Shown here one piece after another: positions 7,632-16,761 of a DNA stretch of 64,000 nt (position 1 is its first letter; each line of letters opens with the position of its first letter). The position numbers and the translations under genes are program-made. This DNA comes from Roseiarcus sp963820795 (GTDB lineage: Bacteria > Pseudomonadota > Alphaproteobacteria > Rhizobiales > Beijerinckiaceae). The stretch is from contig CAWGBJ010000009.1 of the NCBI GenBank assembly GCA_963820795.1, positions 186,001 through 250,000 on the forward strand, written 5' to 3'. The notes under the pieces were generated by a model. It did not search any database. It was not told the origin of the DNA and worked only from the letters and a program-made list of their open reading frames with translations.

Positions 7632-10051
7632 GCAAGGCGATCAAGGCGCTGAGGATCCTGCCCCCCTTCGCGATCGGACGGCTCGGCTCCGCCGACGAGC
7701 CGATGGACAATTACACCATCGATGTCGCCGTGGCGGCCGATCAGGCGCAGCCGCTCGGCTACCGGCCGCTCAAGCCTCTGCCGACCCTGGTGGTAGGCGA
7801 ACGTTCGGGCGAGATCGAGGACGTTCGGACGCCGAACCTGCCGCTGGAATTCAAGCGGAACGGCAGAATTCGTCCTGTGGCGCCGTTCCTCGAAGTGTTC
7901 GCCGTGACCGAGGACGACGAACTCGTGGCGCTGACGACTGACCTCCTGAAAGCGAACGATTTGAGTGTCAACGACGTGTCATGGACAGTCCACGTCGCCA
8001 ACCGCAAGGTCGCGCGACGGACGGGAGACAGCAAAGACGTCGTCGCCACCAAGCCTGTCGTGATCTCCGATCACGACATCCATACGCTGCACGGGACATC
8101 CGACAATTTCGTGCCGCGCGAGGCCAGCATCGACTTCGGGCAGGTGCGGTTCATCAGGCCGAACGCCGACCATCCTGAGATTCGGCTTCGGTTCACCCCT
8201 GGCCGCGGCCTGATCTACGGACCCGAACCGAAGCGGGCTCCCGAGCATGACGCCGCCGAGGGTGTGTATCGAATTCCAGAAGAGCAGGCGGTCTATGGCG
8301 GCGATGGGACGTGGATCGGTTATTTCGACGCCTCGGATGCCGACGGCGTTCCCGACGAAAAGAGTGGCTGGAAGGACAAGCGCGACCGAATCTGGAAAGA
8401 CAACGGCTGGCCGCTCGAGTTCGACAACGAGACGCTGCCGCCGTCCCTGTTTGCCATCGAACCTCCCGCGCCGTCCTGGCTTTACGACAACGAAGCGTTC
8501 AGCCGCGGCTATCTCGACGATGCGTGCGACGGCTTTGTCGAAGTGCGCCTCACGCGCCGCGGCGAGGATCCGGACAAGAGTAGCTTGACGGCGAAGGCGC
8601 GCATCTGCTCTGGGCCGCCGGCGATGGCGCCGGATTCGCTGTTCGTGCGTTCGCTCGCCGATGATCTGGATCAGGTCGTGTTCGGCCCGGAGGTCGCCCG
8701 GGACGAGGACCCCGAAGTCACCCGGGCGCGGGCGCAGGACATCGTCAGGCGCGCCTACGAGACGGTCCGTTTCATGAACCTCGTGGTGTTGAACGGCAAC
8801 GACTACAAGGGCCGCCCTGCCCTTTTGCTCGATTCCATGCCCGAAGAGGAAGCCGCCGACACCGAGCGCGCCATCCGTCCGGTCATGCATCCGGGCACTG
8901 TCGACACCAGAACGATCACCGCGCTGCATCAGCAGGTTTACGCGGCGCTCCGCGGCGGAGCGGCTCCGTGGTTTGTCCGGCTCCTACGCCGGCCTGACGA
9001 AGTTGCTGACTTCACCGACCGCGGGCGGCGGAAGATGCCGGCGTTGATGTGCGCCGCCGACAACAACTATCTCGCCCTGACCTGGCGTCAGATCCGCACG
9101 ATCGAGAAGGCTGCTGCAGGGCCGCCTCCGAAGCCCGACGAGACCATGCCGGCGACGGGCCTCACGCCCCGCAACCTCTCTGCGCAAATCCACTACGAGG
9201 CCAAGGGCAATCCCATCAGCTCCCGCCCTATCACATCGGTCGCCAACTGTTGCCCGGGACTTGAAGTCGACTTCCGCGCCGTTTGGCGGCGGCTGTTCCG
9301 CGGCATCGAACTGCGCGAGTACGACAATCTCGTCGTCCGCATCGATAAGGATTGCGACCCCGAGACGCTGATCAAGATCGCCAACCTCGCAGGCCACCGG
9401 CTCCTGCGGGTGAATGTTGCCGGACCTGACGGCAAGACGGCGGTTCTGACGATGACGAGAATCAAAGGACCAGCGTCGTCGGATACCGACGGAAAGATCG
9501 ATCTGACGACGCGTCTCAATCCAAGCGGGCTTGCGCCGCTCGAGTGGTCGAACGCCCTCGCCTATGTCCTCACCCACGCCCGCGAGCATGTGCGCTGCGA
9601 CTTCACTGCGGAGCCCTCCTGGGAACAGCAGCAGGAACTGATCGAAGAGGACAGGGATGAGAAGGGCAAAATAGTGCGGGCGGCGAATTACGTCAGCGTT
9701 GACTTGCTGGTACGCCCGTTCTTCGAGGACGACACGGCTGTCATCTCGGACGTCCTGGCCAAGGCCGGCGAGCTTACGCAGGGCCTGTGCTCGCCGTGGC
9801 AGAACGACTATCGCGAGTGCTCGTGCTATTACTGGGCGTCGGCGCGGCCCGATTTCGTCAATGTCGAGGTGGGCTCGGACGGTCTGAGCAAGGGCGACAA
9901 CTGGTTTCAGCGGGAGCGGACAAAATCCTACGTCCCCGACGATTATGCCGACATGCGGCTCGTCATGTATGATGAGCTTTTCAAAGATTGGGAGAAGGTG
10001 CTGAAAGTGCAGATCGGCGGAAAGGACGCGCCGGAGACGGGCACAGGGTGA
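7628..10051 (+). CDS. LodA/GoxA-like CTQ-dependent oxidase family protein
   Basis: 807 residues. The N-terminus (IKALRILPPFAIGRLGS) and the C-terminal motif SPWQNDYREC match the LodA-like family, whose known members are amino-acid oxidases using cysteine tryptophylquinone made from their own side chains. Candidate cofactor residues are Trp724 (in SPWQND) and Cys541 or Cys542 (in VANCCPGLE); this is inferred by motif analogy. It is longer than LodA (about 700). There is no obvious signal peptide. Translation is coupled to the upstream ferritin-like gene (ATGA) and to the downstream radical SAM gene (GTGA). Substrate cannot be read from sequence: a glycine/lysine oxidase activity is possible, but a non-catalytic or peptide-modified role is not excluded. 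Confidence 0.85.
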   Translation: MSKAIKALRILPPFAIGRLGSADEPMDNYTIDVAVAADQAQPLGYRPLKPLPTLVVGERSGEIEDVRTPNLPLEFKRNGRIRPVAPFLEVFAVTEDDELVALTTDLLKANDLSVNDVSWTVHVANRKVARRTGDSKDVVATKPVVISDHDIHTLHGTSDNFVPREASIDFGQVRFIRPNADHPEIRLRFTPGRGLIYGPEPKRAPEHDAAEGVYRIPEEQAVYGGDGTWIGYFDASDADGVPDEKSGWKDKRDRIWKDNGWPLEFDNETLPPSLFAIEPPAPSWLYDNEAFSRGYLDDACDGFVEVRLTRRGEDPDKSSLTAKARICSGPPAMAPDSLFVRSLADDLDQVVFGPEVARDEDPEVTRARAQDIVRRAYETVRFMNLVVLNGNDYKGRPALLLDSMPEEEAADTERAIRPVMHPGTVDTRTITALHQQVYAALRGGAAPWFVRLLRRPDEVADFTDRGRRKMPALMCAADNNYLALTWRQIRTIEKAAAGPPPKPDETMPATGLTPRNLSAQIHYEAKGNPISSRPITSVANCCPGLEVDFRAVWRRLFRGIELREYDNLVVRIDKDCDPETLIKIANLAGHRLLRVNVAGPDGKTAVLTMTRIKGPASSDTDGKIDLTTRLNPSGLAPLEWSNALAYVLTHAREHVRCDFTAEPSWEQQQELIEEDRDEKGKIVRAANYVSVDLLVRPFFEDDTAVISDVLAKAGELTQGLCSPWQNDYRECSCYYWASARPDFVNVEVGSDGLSKGDNWFQRERTKSYVPDDYADMRLVMYDELFKDWEKVLKVQIGGKDAPETGTG

Positions 10052-11409
10052 GCCTCGCAGAAGCGCGGCGTTCGATTAAAGCCGCAGCGCCAAGAACGCC
10101 GCAGGCGCACCTGATCGAAACCGATCGCGGCCATCACATCTTCGTCGCCGACGGAAGCCGGCTGTTCGACGCCGAGCCGGACTTCTTCGCACGATGCGAG
10201 GCGGCGATGGCGCGTGGCCAGGTCGACGCGGTTGACGAGGCGCTGAGGCAAGCCGGGCTCGGCGGCCGCCCTCTAATCGATGATGCGCCCCTCGAATCCC
10301 ATCCGATCCGGGCCCTTTCGCTCGCCATCGCCCAGAAGTGCAACTTAGGTTGCGCCTATTGTTACGCCCAGCAAGGCGAGTTCGGCGGATCGCCGAAGAA
10401 CATGGCTTTGGACGAGGCGTTGCGCGCGGTCGAGCTCCTGGTCGGCTCGGCGGAAGCGGGGGCCCGCCTCAACCTCGCCTTTCTCGGCGGCGAGCCGCTG
10501 GTCAATCGCGCCGTCTTGCAGGCGGCGACCCGGAAGGCTCGCGAACTCGCTGACGCCCGAGGCGCGAACGTCGGCTTCTCGATCACCACCAACGGCACCC
10601 TGCTCACCGAGGCGGACGGGCGCTTCTTCGAGGATTTCGGCTTTGCCGTCACAATCAGCGTCGACGGGCCGCGCGAAGTCCACGACGCTCTCAGGCCCTA
10701 TAAAGGCGGCCGAGGCAGCTTCGATACGCTCATGAGGCGCGTCGAACCTCTTTTGCGCATGCAACAGAAGATGCAGGTGTCGGCTCGGGTGACCGTGACG
10801 CCGAGCAATCTCGGACTTCGCCGCACGCTGGACACATTCGTCGAAGCAGGCTTTCACAGCGTCGGATTCTCTCCGATGTTGAGCGCCCCGAACGGCCGGG
10901 GCGAAATGCGATCCGGCGATCTTGAGCTCATGCTGGGCGAGATGATCGACTGCGGGCGCGAATACGAGCGGCGCTTCCGCCTGCGCCAGCGCTATCCTTT
11001 CGCCAATCTCGCCAATGCGCTGCGCGAGATCCACCGGGGCACGCACCGGCCCTATCCGTGCGGCGCGGGCGCGGGCTATCTCGGCGTCTCGGCCGACGGC
11101 GAACTCGCCGCCTGCCATCGCTTCGTCGGCGACGAGGAGGGCGCCCTGGGCTCGCTCAACCAGGGGGTCGATCCGGCGCGCCAAGCCAAGTGGCTGGCCG
11201 AGCGCCACGTACACCGGCAGGAGCCTTGCCGCTCCTGCTGGGCGCGCTACCTCTGCGGCGGCGGCTGCCACCATGAGGTCCTGAGCCGCGGCCGGCCTGC
11301 CTGCGACTACATTCGCGGCTGGCTGAACTATTGTCTCGAAGCCTATCTGAGGCTATCGGCTCAGCCGTCGGGCGTCGGGCTCGAACCGGCCGGAGCGGTG
11401 GATGGCTGA
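10048..11409 (+). CDS. Radical SAM/SPASM enzyme, candidate maturase of the LodA-like protein
   Basis: 453 residues from the GTG at 10048, which overlaps the preceding stop (GTGA). An ATG 20 codons upstream would lie inside the previous gene. The radical SAM cluster is CNLGCAYC (Cys98, 102, 105), followed by the SAM-binding FLGGEPL motif. The SPASM/twitch region at the C-terminus has CGAGAGYLGVSADGELAACH, then CRSCWARYLCGGGCHHE and a final CDY, enough Cys for auxiliary Fe-S clusters. Overall it resembles QhpD-type peptide maturases, which make thioether links in quinohemoprotein amine dehydrogenase. Its place between a LodA-like and a LodB-like gene suggests it modifies the LodA-like protein; that is inference. 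Confidence 0.88.
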   Translation: MSLAEARRSIKAAAPRTPQAHLIETDRGHHIFVADGSRLFDAEPDFFARCEAAMARGQVDAVDEALRQAGLGGRPLIDDAPLESHPIRALSLAIAQKCNLGCAYCYAQQGEFGGSPKNMALDEALRAVELLVGSAEAGARLNLAFLGGEPLVNRAVLQAATRKARELADARGANVGFSITTNGTLLTEADGRFFEDFGFAVTISVDGPREVHDALRPYKGGRGSFDTLMRRVEPLLRMQQKMQVSARVTVTPSNLGLRRTLDTFVEAGFHSVGFSPMLSAPNGRGEMRSGDLELMLGEMIDCGREYERRFRLRQRYPFANLANALREIHRGTHRPYPCGAGAGYLGVSADGELAACHRFVGDEEGALGSLNQGVDPARQAKWLAERHVHRQEPCRSCWARYLCGGGCHHEVLSRGRPACDYIRGWLNYCLEAYLRLSAQPSGVGLEPAGAVDG

Positions 11410-12814
11410 AATCTGCGTCATCGGCGCAGGTCCTGCAGGATGCGTCTTCGCCGCCCGCATGGCGCAGCTCGGGCACGACGTCTCGCTCGTCGAGCGTGAG
11501 GCTTTTCCGCGGAGCCGCCTCGGCGAATCGCTGAGCCCCGGCGTTCAGCCTTTGCTCGCGGCGGCGGGGCTCGAGGGCGCCCTCGACGATTCGCGCGCCC
11601 GGCCCATCCGCAACGTCTCCGTGGACTGGGAGGACGGACCTCGCCAGCGCATAGACACGCGCGAACAGGGTCTCGTTGTCGACCCGGGAGCCCTTGACCT
11701 TGCTCTGGTCGAACGCGCCCGCGCATTCGGCGTCGCGGTCCTCCAGCCCGCGCGGGTCCTGGATCGCCGGCGGGAGGGCGGCCGATGGCGCCTTGCCGTC
11801 GAGGTGGAGGGACGCCGCGAGCCGCTCATGGCCGACTTCGTGGCGGAAGCCGGAGGACGCGCCGGCGCTGCGGCGCGACCGCGCCAGCAGACCGGCGCCC
11901 AGACGCTCGCGATCTATGCCTACTGGCGCGGGGCGCGCCTTCCGTCCGAGCCCCGGATCGCGGCCGGGGACGAGGCGTGGTTCTGGGGCGTGCCGTTGCC
12001 GAATGGCGCATACAACACCCTGGCGTTTGTTGACCCGAAGTCCTTTCGGGCCGGCGCCGGCGGGTTGGCGGAGCGGTTCCTCGCCCGCCTGGCGCAATCG
12101 CCGCTCATGCAGGACTGCCGGCACGCCCGGCTGATCGGCGCTCCACGCGCCGTCGACGCCACGCCCTATATCGTCAGCGGGTGCGTCGGCCCGGACTCGA
12201 TTCGGCTGGGCGACGCGGCCCTGGCCATCGATCCGATATCCTCGAGCGGCGTGCAAAAGGCGGTCCAGAGCGCGCTCACCGGCGCCGTCGTCGCCAACAC
12301 CCTTCTGCGCCGGCCCGCGGCGGCCGATCTGGCGATGGGCTTTTACCTCAGCCAGCTGAAGGACGCTTCCGAGAGCCACCAGCGCTGGGCCGCCGACCAT
12401 TACTGGACCGTCGCCACGACGCGTGGCGGCTCCTTCTGGAGCGCGCGGGCGTCGGGCCGCCAGGAGCCGGGCGCGCCGTCGCGCGAGGCGGTCGACGCGA
12501 GCATGATGACGGTCATGGCGTTCGAGCTTTCGCCGGACGCGGCCTTGGTCGAGACGGCGTGTCTCGACGGCGAATTCGTCAGCGCGGCTCCGGCGCTCCG
12601 CCATCCGCGCCTCGCGCGTCCGGTGGCCTACCTCGGCGGCTGGGAACTGGCGTCGCTCCTGCGCGATCTTCCCGCCCGCCGCACGCCATTGCAGATCGCC
12701 CGCTCCTGGTCGGATCGGATGCCGCTCGAATCCGGCCTTGCGATCGCGGGCTGGCTCGTCAGCCATGGCGTGCTGGTGAAATCCGCCGGTCAGATTGAGG
12801 CGCGGCCGTGCTGA
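11402..12814 (+). CDS. FAD-dependent tryptophan-modifying oxidoreductase, LodB/QhpG-like
   Basis: 470 residues of the flavin monooxygenase/halogenase fold. FAD motif near the N-terminus: VIGAGPAGCVFAARMA then VEREAFPRSRLGESL; second FAD contact GDAALAIDPISSSGVQKAV. LodB and QhpG are flavoproteins required to hydroxylate the Trp that becomes CTQ, and the position immediately after the LodA-like and radical SAM genes supports that role here. It overlaps the upstream gene by 8 bases and the downstream cyclase gene by 7 bases, so the four or five genes are almost certainly one transcript. Confidence 0.87.
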   Translation: MAEICVIGAGPAGCVFAARMAQLGHDVSLVEREAFPRSRLGESLSPGVQPLLAAAGLEGALDDSRARPIRNVSVDWEDGPRQRIDTREQGLVVDPGALDLALVERARAFGVAVLQPARVLDRRREGGRWRLAVEVEGRREPLMADFVAEAGGRAGAAARPRQQTGAQTLAIYAYWRGARLPSEPRIAAGDEAWFWGVPLPNGAYNTLAFVDPKSFRAGAGGLAERFLARLAQSPLMQDCRHARLIGAPRAVDATPYIVSGCVGPDSIRLGDAALAIDPISSSGVQKAVQSALTGAVVANTLLRRPAAADLAMGFYLSQLKDASESHQRWAADHYWTVATTRGGSFWSARASGRQEPGAPSREAVDASMMTVMAFELSPDAALVETACLDGEFVSAAPALRHPRLARPVAYLGGWELASLLRDLPARRTPLQIARSWSDRMPLESGLAIAGWLVSHGVLVKSAGQIEARPC

Positions 12815-15800
12815 CGTCGCCACTCACCGACTGGCTCAAGTCTCATGGGCTCGAGCGCTTCGCGACGCTCTTCGAAGAGAACGAGGTCGACCTGGAGACG
12901 TTGTGGCTTCTGACCGACAACGATCTCAAAGAGCTCGGCCTGCCTTTCGGACCGCGCAAGCGCATCCTGAACCTCATCGGCGAAGAGAGGCGACTCGAGA
13001 AATCGGCGCCCCCGACCGCCGAAGTCGGCGCGCCCGTCGGCGAGCGCCGTCAGCTGACCGTTCTCTTTTGCGACATGGTCGGCTTCACCAGGCTCGCCCA
13101 CCGGCTCGATCCGGAGACGCTGCAGGTCGTCGTCCGCGCCTACGAGGAGGCATGCGCCTCCTGCGTCAGCCGCTACGACGGATACGTCTTCACCACTCTC
13201 GGCGACGGAGTTGTCGCGTTCTTCGGCTACCCCATGGCGCACGAAGGCGAGGCGGAACGCGCCATCCGCGCCGGCCTCGACATCATCGACGCGATGGCCA
13301 CGCTCCAAATCCCCGACGTTGGACGGCTTCAGGTCCGCATCGGCATCGCGACCGGCATGGTCGTGGTGGCGACCGGCGAGCACAACGCCGTCGGCGAAAC
13401 GATGAATCTCGCCTCGCGCCTGCAGACGACCGCAAGACCAGGCACAGTCGTCGTGAGCGAGCGCGTCCGGCGGCTCGCCGGCGGCCTGTTCGAATACGAG
13501 GACATGGGTGAACGCGAGCTGAAAGGCGTCTCGAAGCCGAGCCATGTTTATCGCGCCGTCGGCGTCAGCGCGGCGGAGAGCCGGTTCGGCGCGGCGACCG
13601 AGAGCGGCCTGACGCCGTTCATCGGCCGCGAGGAGGAGATCGGCGCGCTGCTCGAGGCCTGGCGGCAGACGCGCGCCGGCGGAGCGGGCCGGCTGGCGAT
13701 GATCGCCGGCGAAGCCGGCATCGGCAAGAGCCGGATCGTCGACGCCATGCGCGAACGCCTGAGCGGCGAGACCGGCCGAACAATGCTGTTCCAGGGTTCG
13801 CCCTTCTTCGTCAACAGCGCGTTCTACCCGATCCGCGCCTGGTTCGAACGAACCTTGAATCTCGGCCATGACGAGGACCCCAACTCGCGTCTCGACAAGC
13901 TCGAAGCGTTGATCGTGGGCGAGCTCAACCTGGCGAAAGACGATCTTCGCTTCATCGCCGCGATGCTGGGCATTCCGTTTCAGCACCGCTACGGCGCGAT
14001 CCTGATTTCGCCGAAGCTCGCGCGTGAAGACACGATGCGCGCGCTGGTCGAGATCGTGCGGGCGCAAGCGCGGGCGACGCCGACCCTGCTCGTCTTCGAG
14101 GACGCGCACTGGGCGGATCCGTCCACCCTCGACGTCTTCACCCGGATTGTTGACCGGATTGCCGATATCGCCGCGTTTTTTGTCGTCACCGCGCGGGCCG
14201 AGTTCAAGCCGCCCTGGGCAGCGCGTCCGGAGGTCGGCGAGATTCATCTGGCGAAATTCACGGCCGAGCAGACCCGCTCGCTGCTCGACAAGATCGTCCG
14301 CGGCAAGTCGCTGCCGCCCGAGCTCGCGGCCCAGATCGTCGCTAGAACCGACGGGGTGCCGTTGTTCGTCGAAGAGCTGACGAAGACGATCCTCGAATCG
14401 GGCGAGCTCGTGATCGAGGGCGATCGCATCGCCTATGCCGGCGCCTCGCCTGTCGTCTCCATCCCGGAGACGCTGCGCAACTCGCTGATGGCGCGCCTCG
14501 ACCGCGTTCCGGCAGCGAAGGAAGTCGCCCAGGTCGGCTCGGTAATCGGCCGGGAATTCATGTATGAACTGATCGCCGGCCTCGATCTCATGAGCGAGGA
14601 TTCGCTGGCGATGGCGCTGAGGATGCTGACGGCGGCCGGACTGATGCACGTTCGCGGCGAAATTCCCAATGCAGCCTATGCCTTCTCGCACGCCCTGGTG
14701 CAGGACGCCGCCTACGATTCGATCCTCAAGAGCCGGCGCAAGCAGCTGCACGCGGGTATCGCGCGGCTCCTGGGCGACCGCTGGCCCGAAACGCGCCGGA
14801 CTTCGCCGGAACTCATTGCCTACCACCACACGGCGGCGGAACAGCACCGGCTCGCCGCACCGCTTTGGCTGCGCGCGGGCGAAGCCGCCATTCAGCGGTT
14901 CGCCCTCTCAGAAGGCATCACGCATCTGCGGACGGCGATGACGGCCTTGAGCAGTTTTCGCGCTTCGAAGACCCGCGACCTTATCGAACTCTCGATCAGA
15001 ACCTCGCTCGGGCCGGCGCTGGTGGCGCAGCGCGGCTGGGCGCACCCGGAGGTCGCCCAGGTTTTGGAACCGGCCTGGACGCGAGCGCAAGCCCGCCAGC
15101 AAACGTCGGCCTATCTGCCGATCCTGAGCGCCTTGGCGGTTCATTACATGTCGGCGGGGGCGCTGACGGAATCGCTCCGCTGCGCCGACGAACTTCTCAA
15201 GGCCGCTGCGGCGACCGGCGACGACGGCCTGGAAATCGTCGGCGAACGCTCCGCGGTCGCTACGCTTTTCTGGCGCGGCGATTTCATCGGCGCGAAGCGC
15301 GCGGGCGATCGCGTTCGCGAACTCTATGACCCCAAGCGGCATTGGCGGCTGCCGCTCATGACCAACAGCGATCCCTTCACCGGCGAAGGCGTGTACCGCT
15401 CGAAATATCTCTGGATCCTGGGATATCCCGACCAGGCGAGGGCCGCCAGCGAAGCGGCGGAGAACAACGCTCGCCGCCGCGGCCATCCGTTCGACCTCGC
15501 TTTCGCGCTCACCCTGGGCGCGGAAGTCTACGACTTCCTCCACGAGCATGAGGCCCTGCTTCGCCGCGCCGAGGAGGCCGAGCGCGTCGGCAAGGAGCAC
15601 AACATCAGCCTGCTCGGCGAAGTTCTGGCTGAGATCGCGCGCGGGCTCGCCTGGCTGCGTTCAGGCCGCCCAGTCGAAGGAACGGCCGAACTCGGCCAGG
15701 CGATCGAGCGCCTGAAACAGACCGGCCATCGGATCTGGATCTGGTATTTGGGGGCGGTGCAGGCCGAAGGCCTGGCGCTGATCGGCGATCTCGGAGCGGC

Positions 15801-16149
15801 CTGGGCGTTGACGGAGGACTCGCTGGCGCGAATCGAAGCGAGCGAGGAGCGCTCCCACCACGCCGAGGTTTTGCGCCTGCGCGGCTCGCTTTTGATCCGA
15901 AAAAGCGACCTCGCGGCGGCCGAGGCGACCTTGCGCAGGGCGGTCGACGTGGCGCGCGGCCAGCAAGCCAGATCCTGGGAGCTTCGGGCGGCGACGACGC
16001 TGGCCCGCCTCCTGGCCGATCAGCGCCGAAAGGCGGAGGCGGTCGCGATCCTTAAGCCGGTCCACGACTGGTTCGCCGAGGGATGGCAGACCCCGGACCT
16101 CCAGGCGAGCCGCCGCCTGCTGGACGAACTCGCCCCGGCCGCCGCCTGA
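12808..16149 (+). CDS. SAM domain-adenylate/guanylate cyclase-ATPase-TPR protein
   Basis: 1,113 residues from a GTG overlapping the previous stop. Domain order: sterile alpha motif (about 1-58, TDWLKSHGLERFATLF), class III cyclase domain (about 80-250, with metal Asp89 in FCDMVGFT and Asp133 in TLGDGVVAFFG), AAA/STAND-type ATPase (Walker A GEAGIGKS at 301-308, Walker B-like LLVFEDAHWAD), then a long helical TPR-like C-terminal half. Such proteins are large signal-responsive cyclases or STAND regulators. Cyclase specificity is not assigned. Being the last gene of the quinone-cofactor cluster is unusual and suggests it senses or regulates that activity, or is simply co-transcribed. Confidence 0.88.
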   Translation: MLTSPLTDWLKSHGLERFATLFEENEVDLETLWLLTDNDLKELGLPFGPRKRILNLIGEERRLEKSAPPTAEVGAPVGERRQLTVLFCDMVGFTRLAHRLDPETLQVVVRAYEEACASCVSRYDGYVFTTLGDGVVAFFGYPMAHEGEAERAIRAGLDIIDAMATLQIPDVGRLQVRIGIATGMVVVATGEHNAVGETMNLASRLQTTARPGTVVVSERVRRLAGGLFEYEDMGERELKGVSKPSHVYRAVGVSAAESRFGAATESGLTPFIGREEEIGALLEAWRQTRAGGAGRLAMIAGEAGIGKSRIVDAMRERLSGETGRTMLFQGSPFFVNSAFYPIRAWFERTLNLGHDEDPNSRLDKLEALIVGELNLAKDDLRFIAAMLGIPFQHRYGAILISPKLAREDTMRALVEIVRAQARATPTLLVFEDAHWADPSTLDVFTRIVDRIADIAAFFVVTARAEFKPPWAARPEVGEIHLAKFTAEQTRSLLDKIVRGKSLPPELAAQIVARTDGVPLFVEELTKTILESGELVIEGDRIAYAGASPVVSIPETLRNSLMARLDRVPAAKEVAQVGSVIGREFMYELIAGLDLMSEDSLAMALRMLTAAGLMHVRGEIPNAAYAFSHALVQDAAYDSILKSRRKQLHAGIARLLGDRWPETRRTSPELIAYHHTAAEQHRLAAPLWLRAGEAAIQRFALSEGITHLRTAMTALSSFRASKTRDLIELSIRTSLGPALVAQRGWAHPEVAQVLEPAWTRAQARQQTSAYLPILSALAVHYMSAGALTESLRCADELLKAAAATGDDGLEIVGERSAVATLFWRGDFIGAKRAGDRVRELYDPKRHWRLPLMTNSDPFTGEGVYRSKYLWILGYPDQARAASEAAENNARRRGHPFDLAFALTLGAEVYDFLHEHEALLRRAEEAERVGKEHNISLLGEVLAEIARGLAWLRSGRPVEGTAELGQAIERLKQTGHRIWIWYLGAVQAEGLALIGDLGAAWALTEDSLARIEASEERSHHAEVLRLRGSLLIRKSDLAAAEATLRRAVDVARGQQARSWELRAATTLARLLADQRRKAEAVAILKPVHDWFAEGWQTPDLQASRRLLDELAPAAA

Positions 16150-16228
16150 CGTCTTTTCACAAGCGCTCGCCGTGCGGGAACGCCTTCGACGCACCGAGCG
16201 CCTGGCGCCTGCCCCGACTTTCCAGCCT

Positions 16229-16720
16229 TTAAGCGGCCGCCCCCGCCTCCAGGACCAACAAGGTGGAGGTTCCGTGCGCCAGGACCCGGCCCTTCCTGTC
16301 GGTCAGGCGAGCCTCGGCCGAGAGGATGCGCCGGCCGCGGGAGACGACCCGCCCCTCAGCGCGCACCGGCCCCGTGTCCTTGGTGATCGGCCGCGAGAAA
16401 TTCGCCTTGGTCTCGATCGTCGTGTAGAGGCTGCCGGACGGCAGCAGCGACATACCGGCGCATCCCGTGGCGCTATCGATCAACGTCAGCGCCCAGCCGC
16501 CGTGCACGGCGCCCATCGGGTTGAGGAAGGCATCGCCCGGCTCGCCTTCGAAGACCGCCGAGCCGTCGCCGACTTCGACCAGCGCAAAGTCGAGGGTCTT
16601 GGCCATCGGCGGCGCCGGCAACTCTCCGAGCATCATCGCCTGCAGCACCTCCCTGCCCGTCAGGCCCGCGGTGTCTTTCGGATCGGCGAGGCCGTAGCGA
16701 GATTTCGCCGCGTCAAGCAT
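16229..16720 (-). CDS. PaaI-family hotdog thioesterase
   Basis: 163 residues starting at ATG 16720 behind a GGGAG site; the open frame extends further upstream, but across the divergent MarR gene. The hotdog core has NPMGAVHGGW (HGG active-site motif), SLYTTIETKANFSRP and VRAEGRVVSRGRRI, typical of acyl-CoA thioesterases of the PaaI group. Divergent from the MarR gene with only 41 bases between starts, so the regulator probably controls it through the palindrome between them. Acyl-CoA substrate is unknown. Confidence 0.88.
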   Translation of the reverse strand: MLDAAKSRYGLADPKDTAGLTGREVLQAMMLGELPAPPMAKTLDFALVEVGDGSAVFEGEPGDAFLNPMGAVHGGWALTLIDSATGCAGMSLLPSGSLYTTIETKANFSRPITKDTGPVRAEGRVVSRGRRILSAEARLTDRKGRVLAHGTSTLLVLEAGAAA

Positions 16721-16743
16721 GATCGTCTCCCTTCCATTGCAGA

Positions 16744-16756
16744 TACAAATATTGTA
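16744..16756. promoter_or_regulatory. Operator-like palindrome between the thioesterase and MarR genes
   Basis: TACAA-ATA-TTGTA is a perfect 5+5 inverted repeat with a 3-base spacer, in an AT-rich island of a GC-rich genome, and it lies 5 bases before the marR ATG. Position and symmetry fit an autoregulated MarR operator. Confidence 0.6.
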
Positions 16757-16761
16757 CATGC

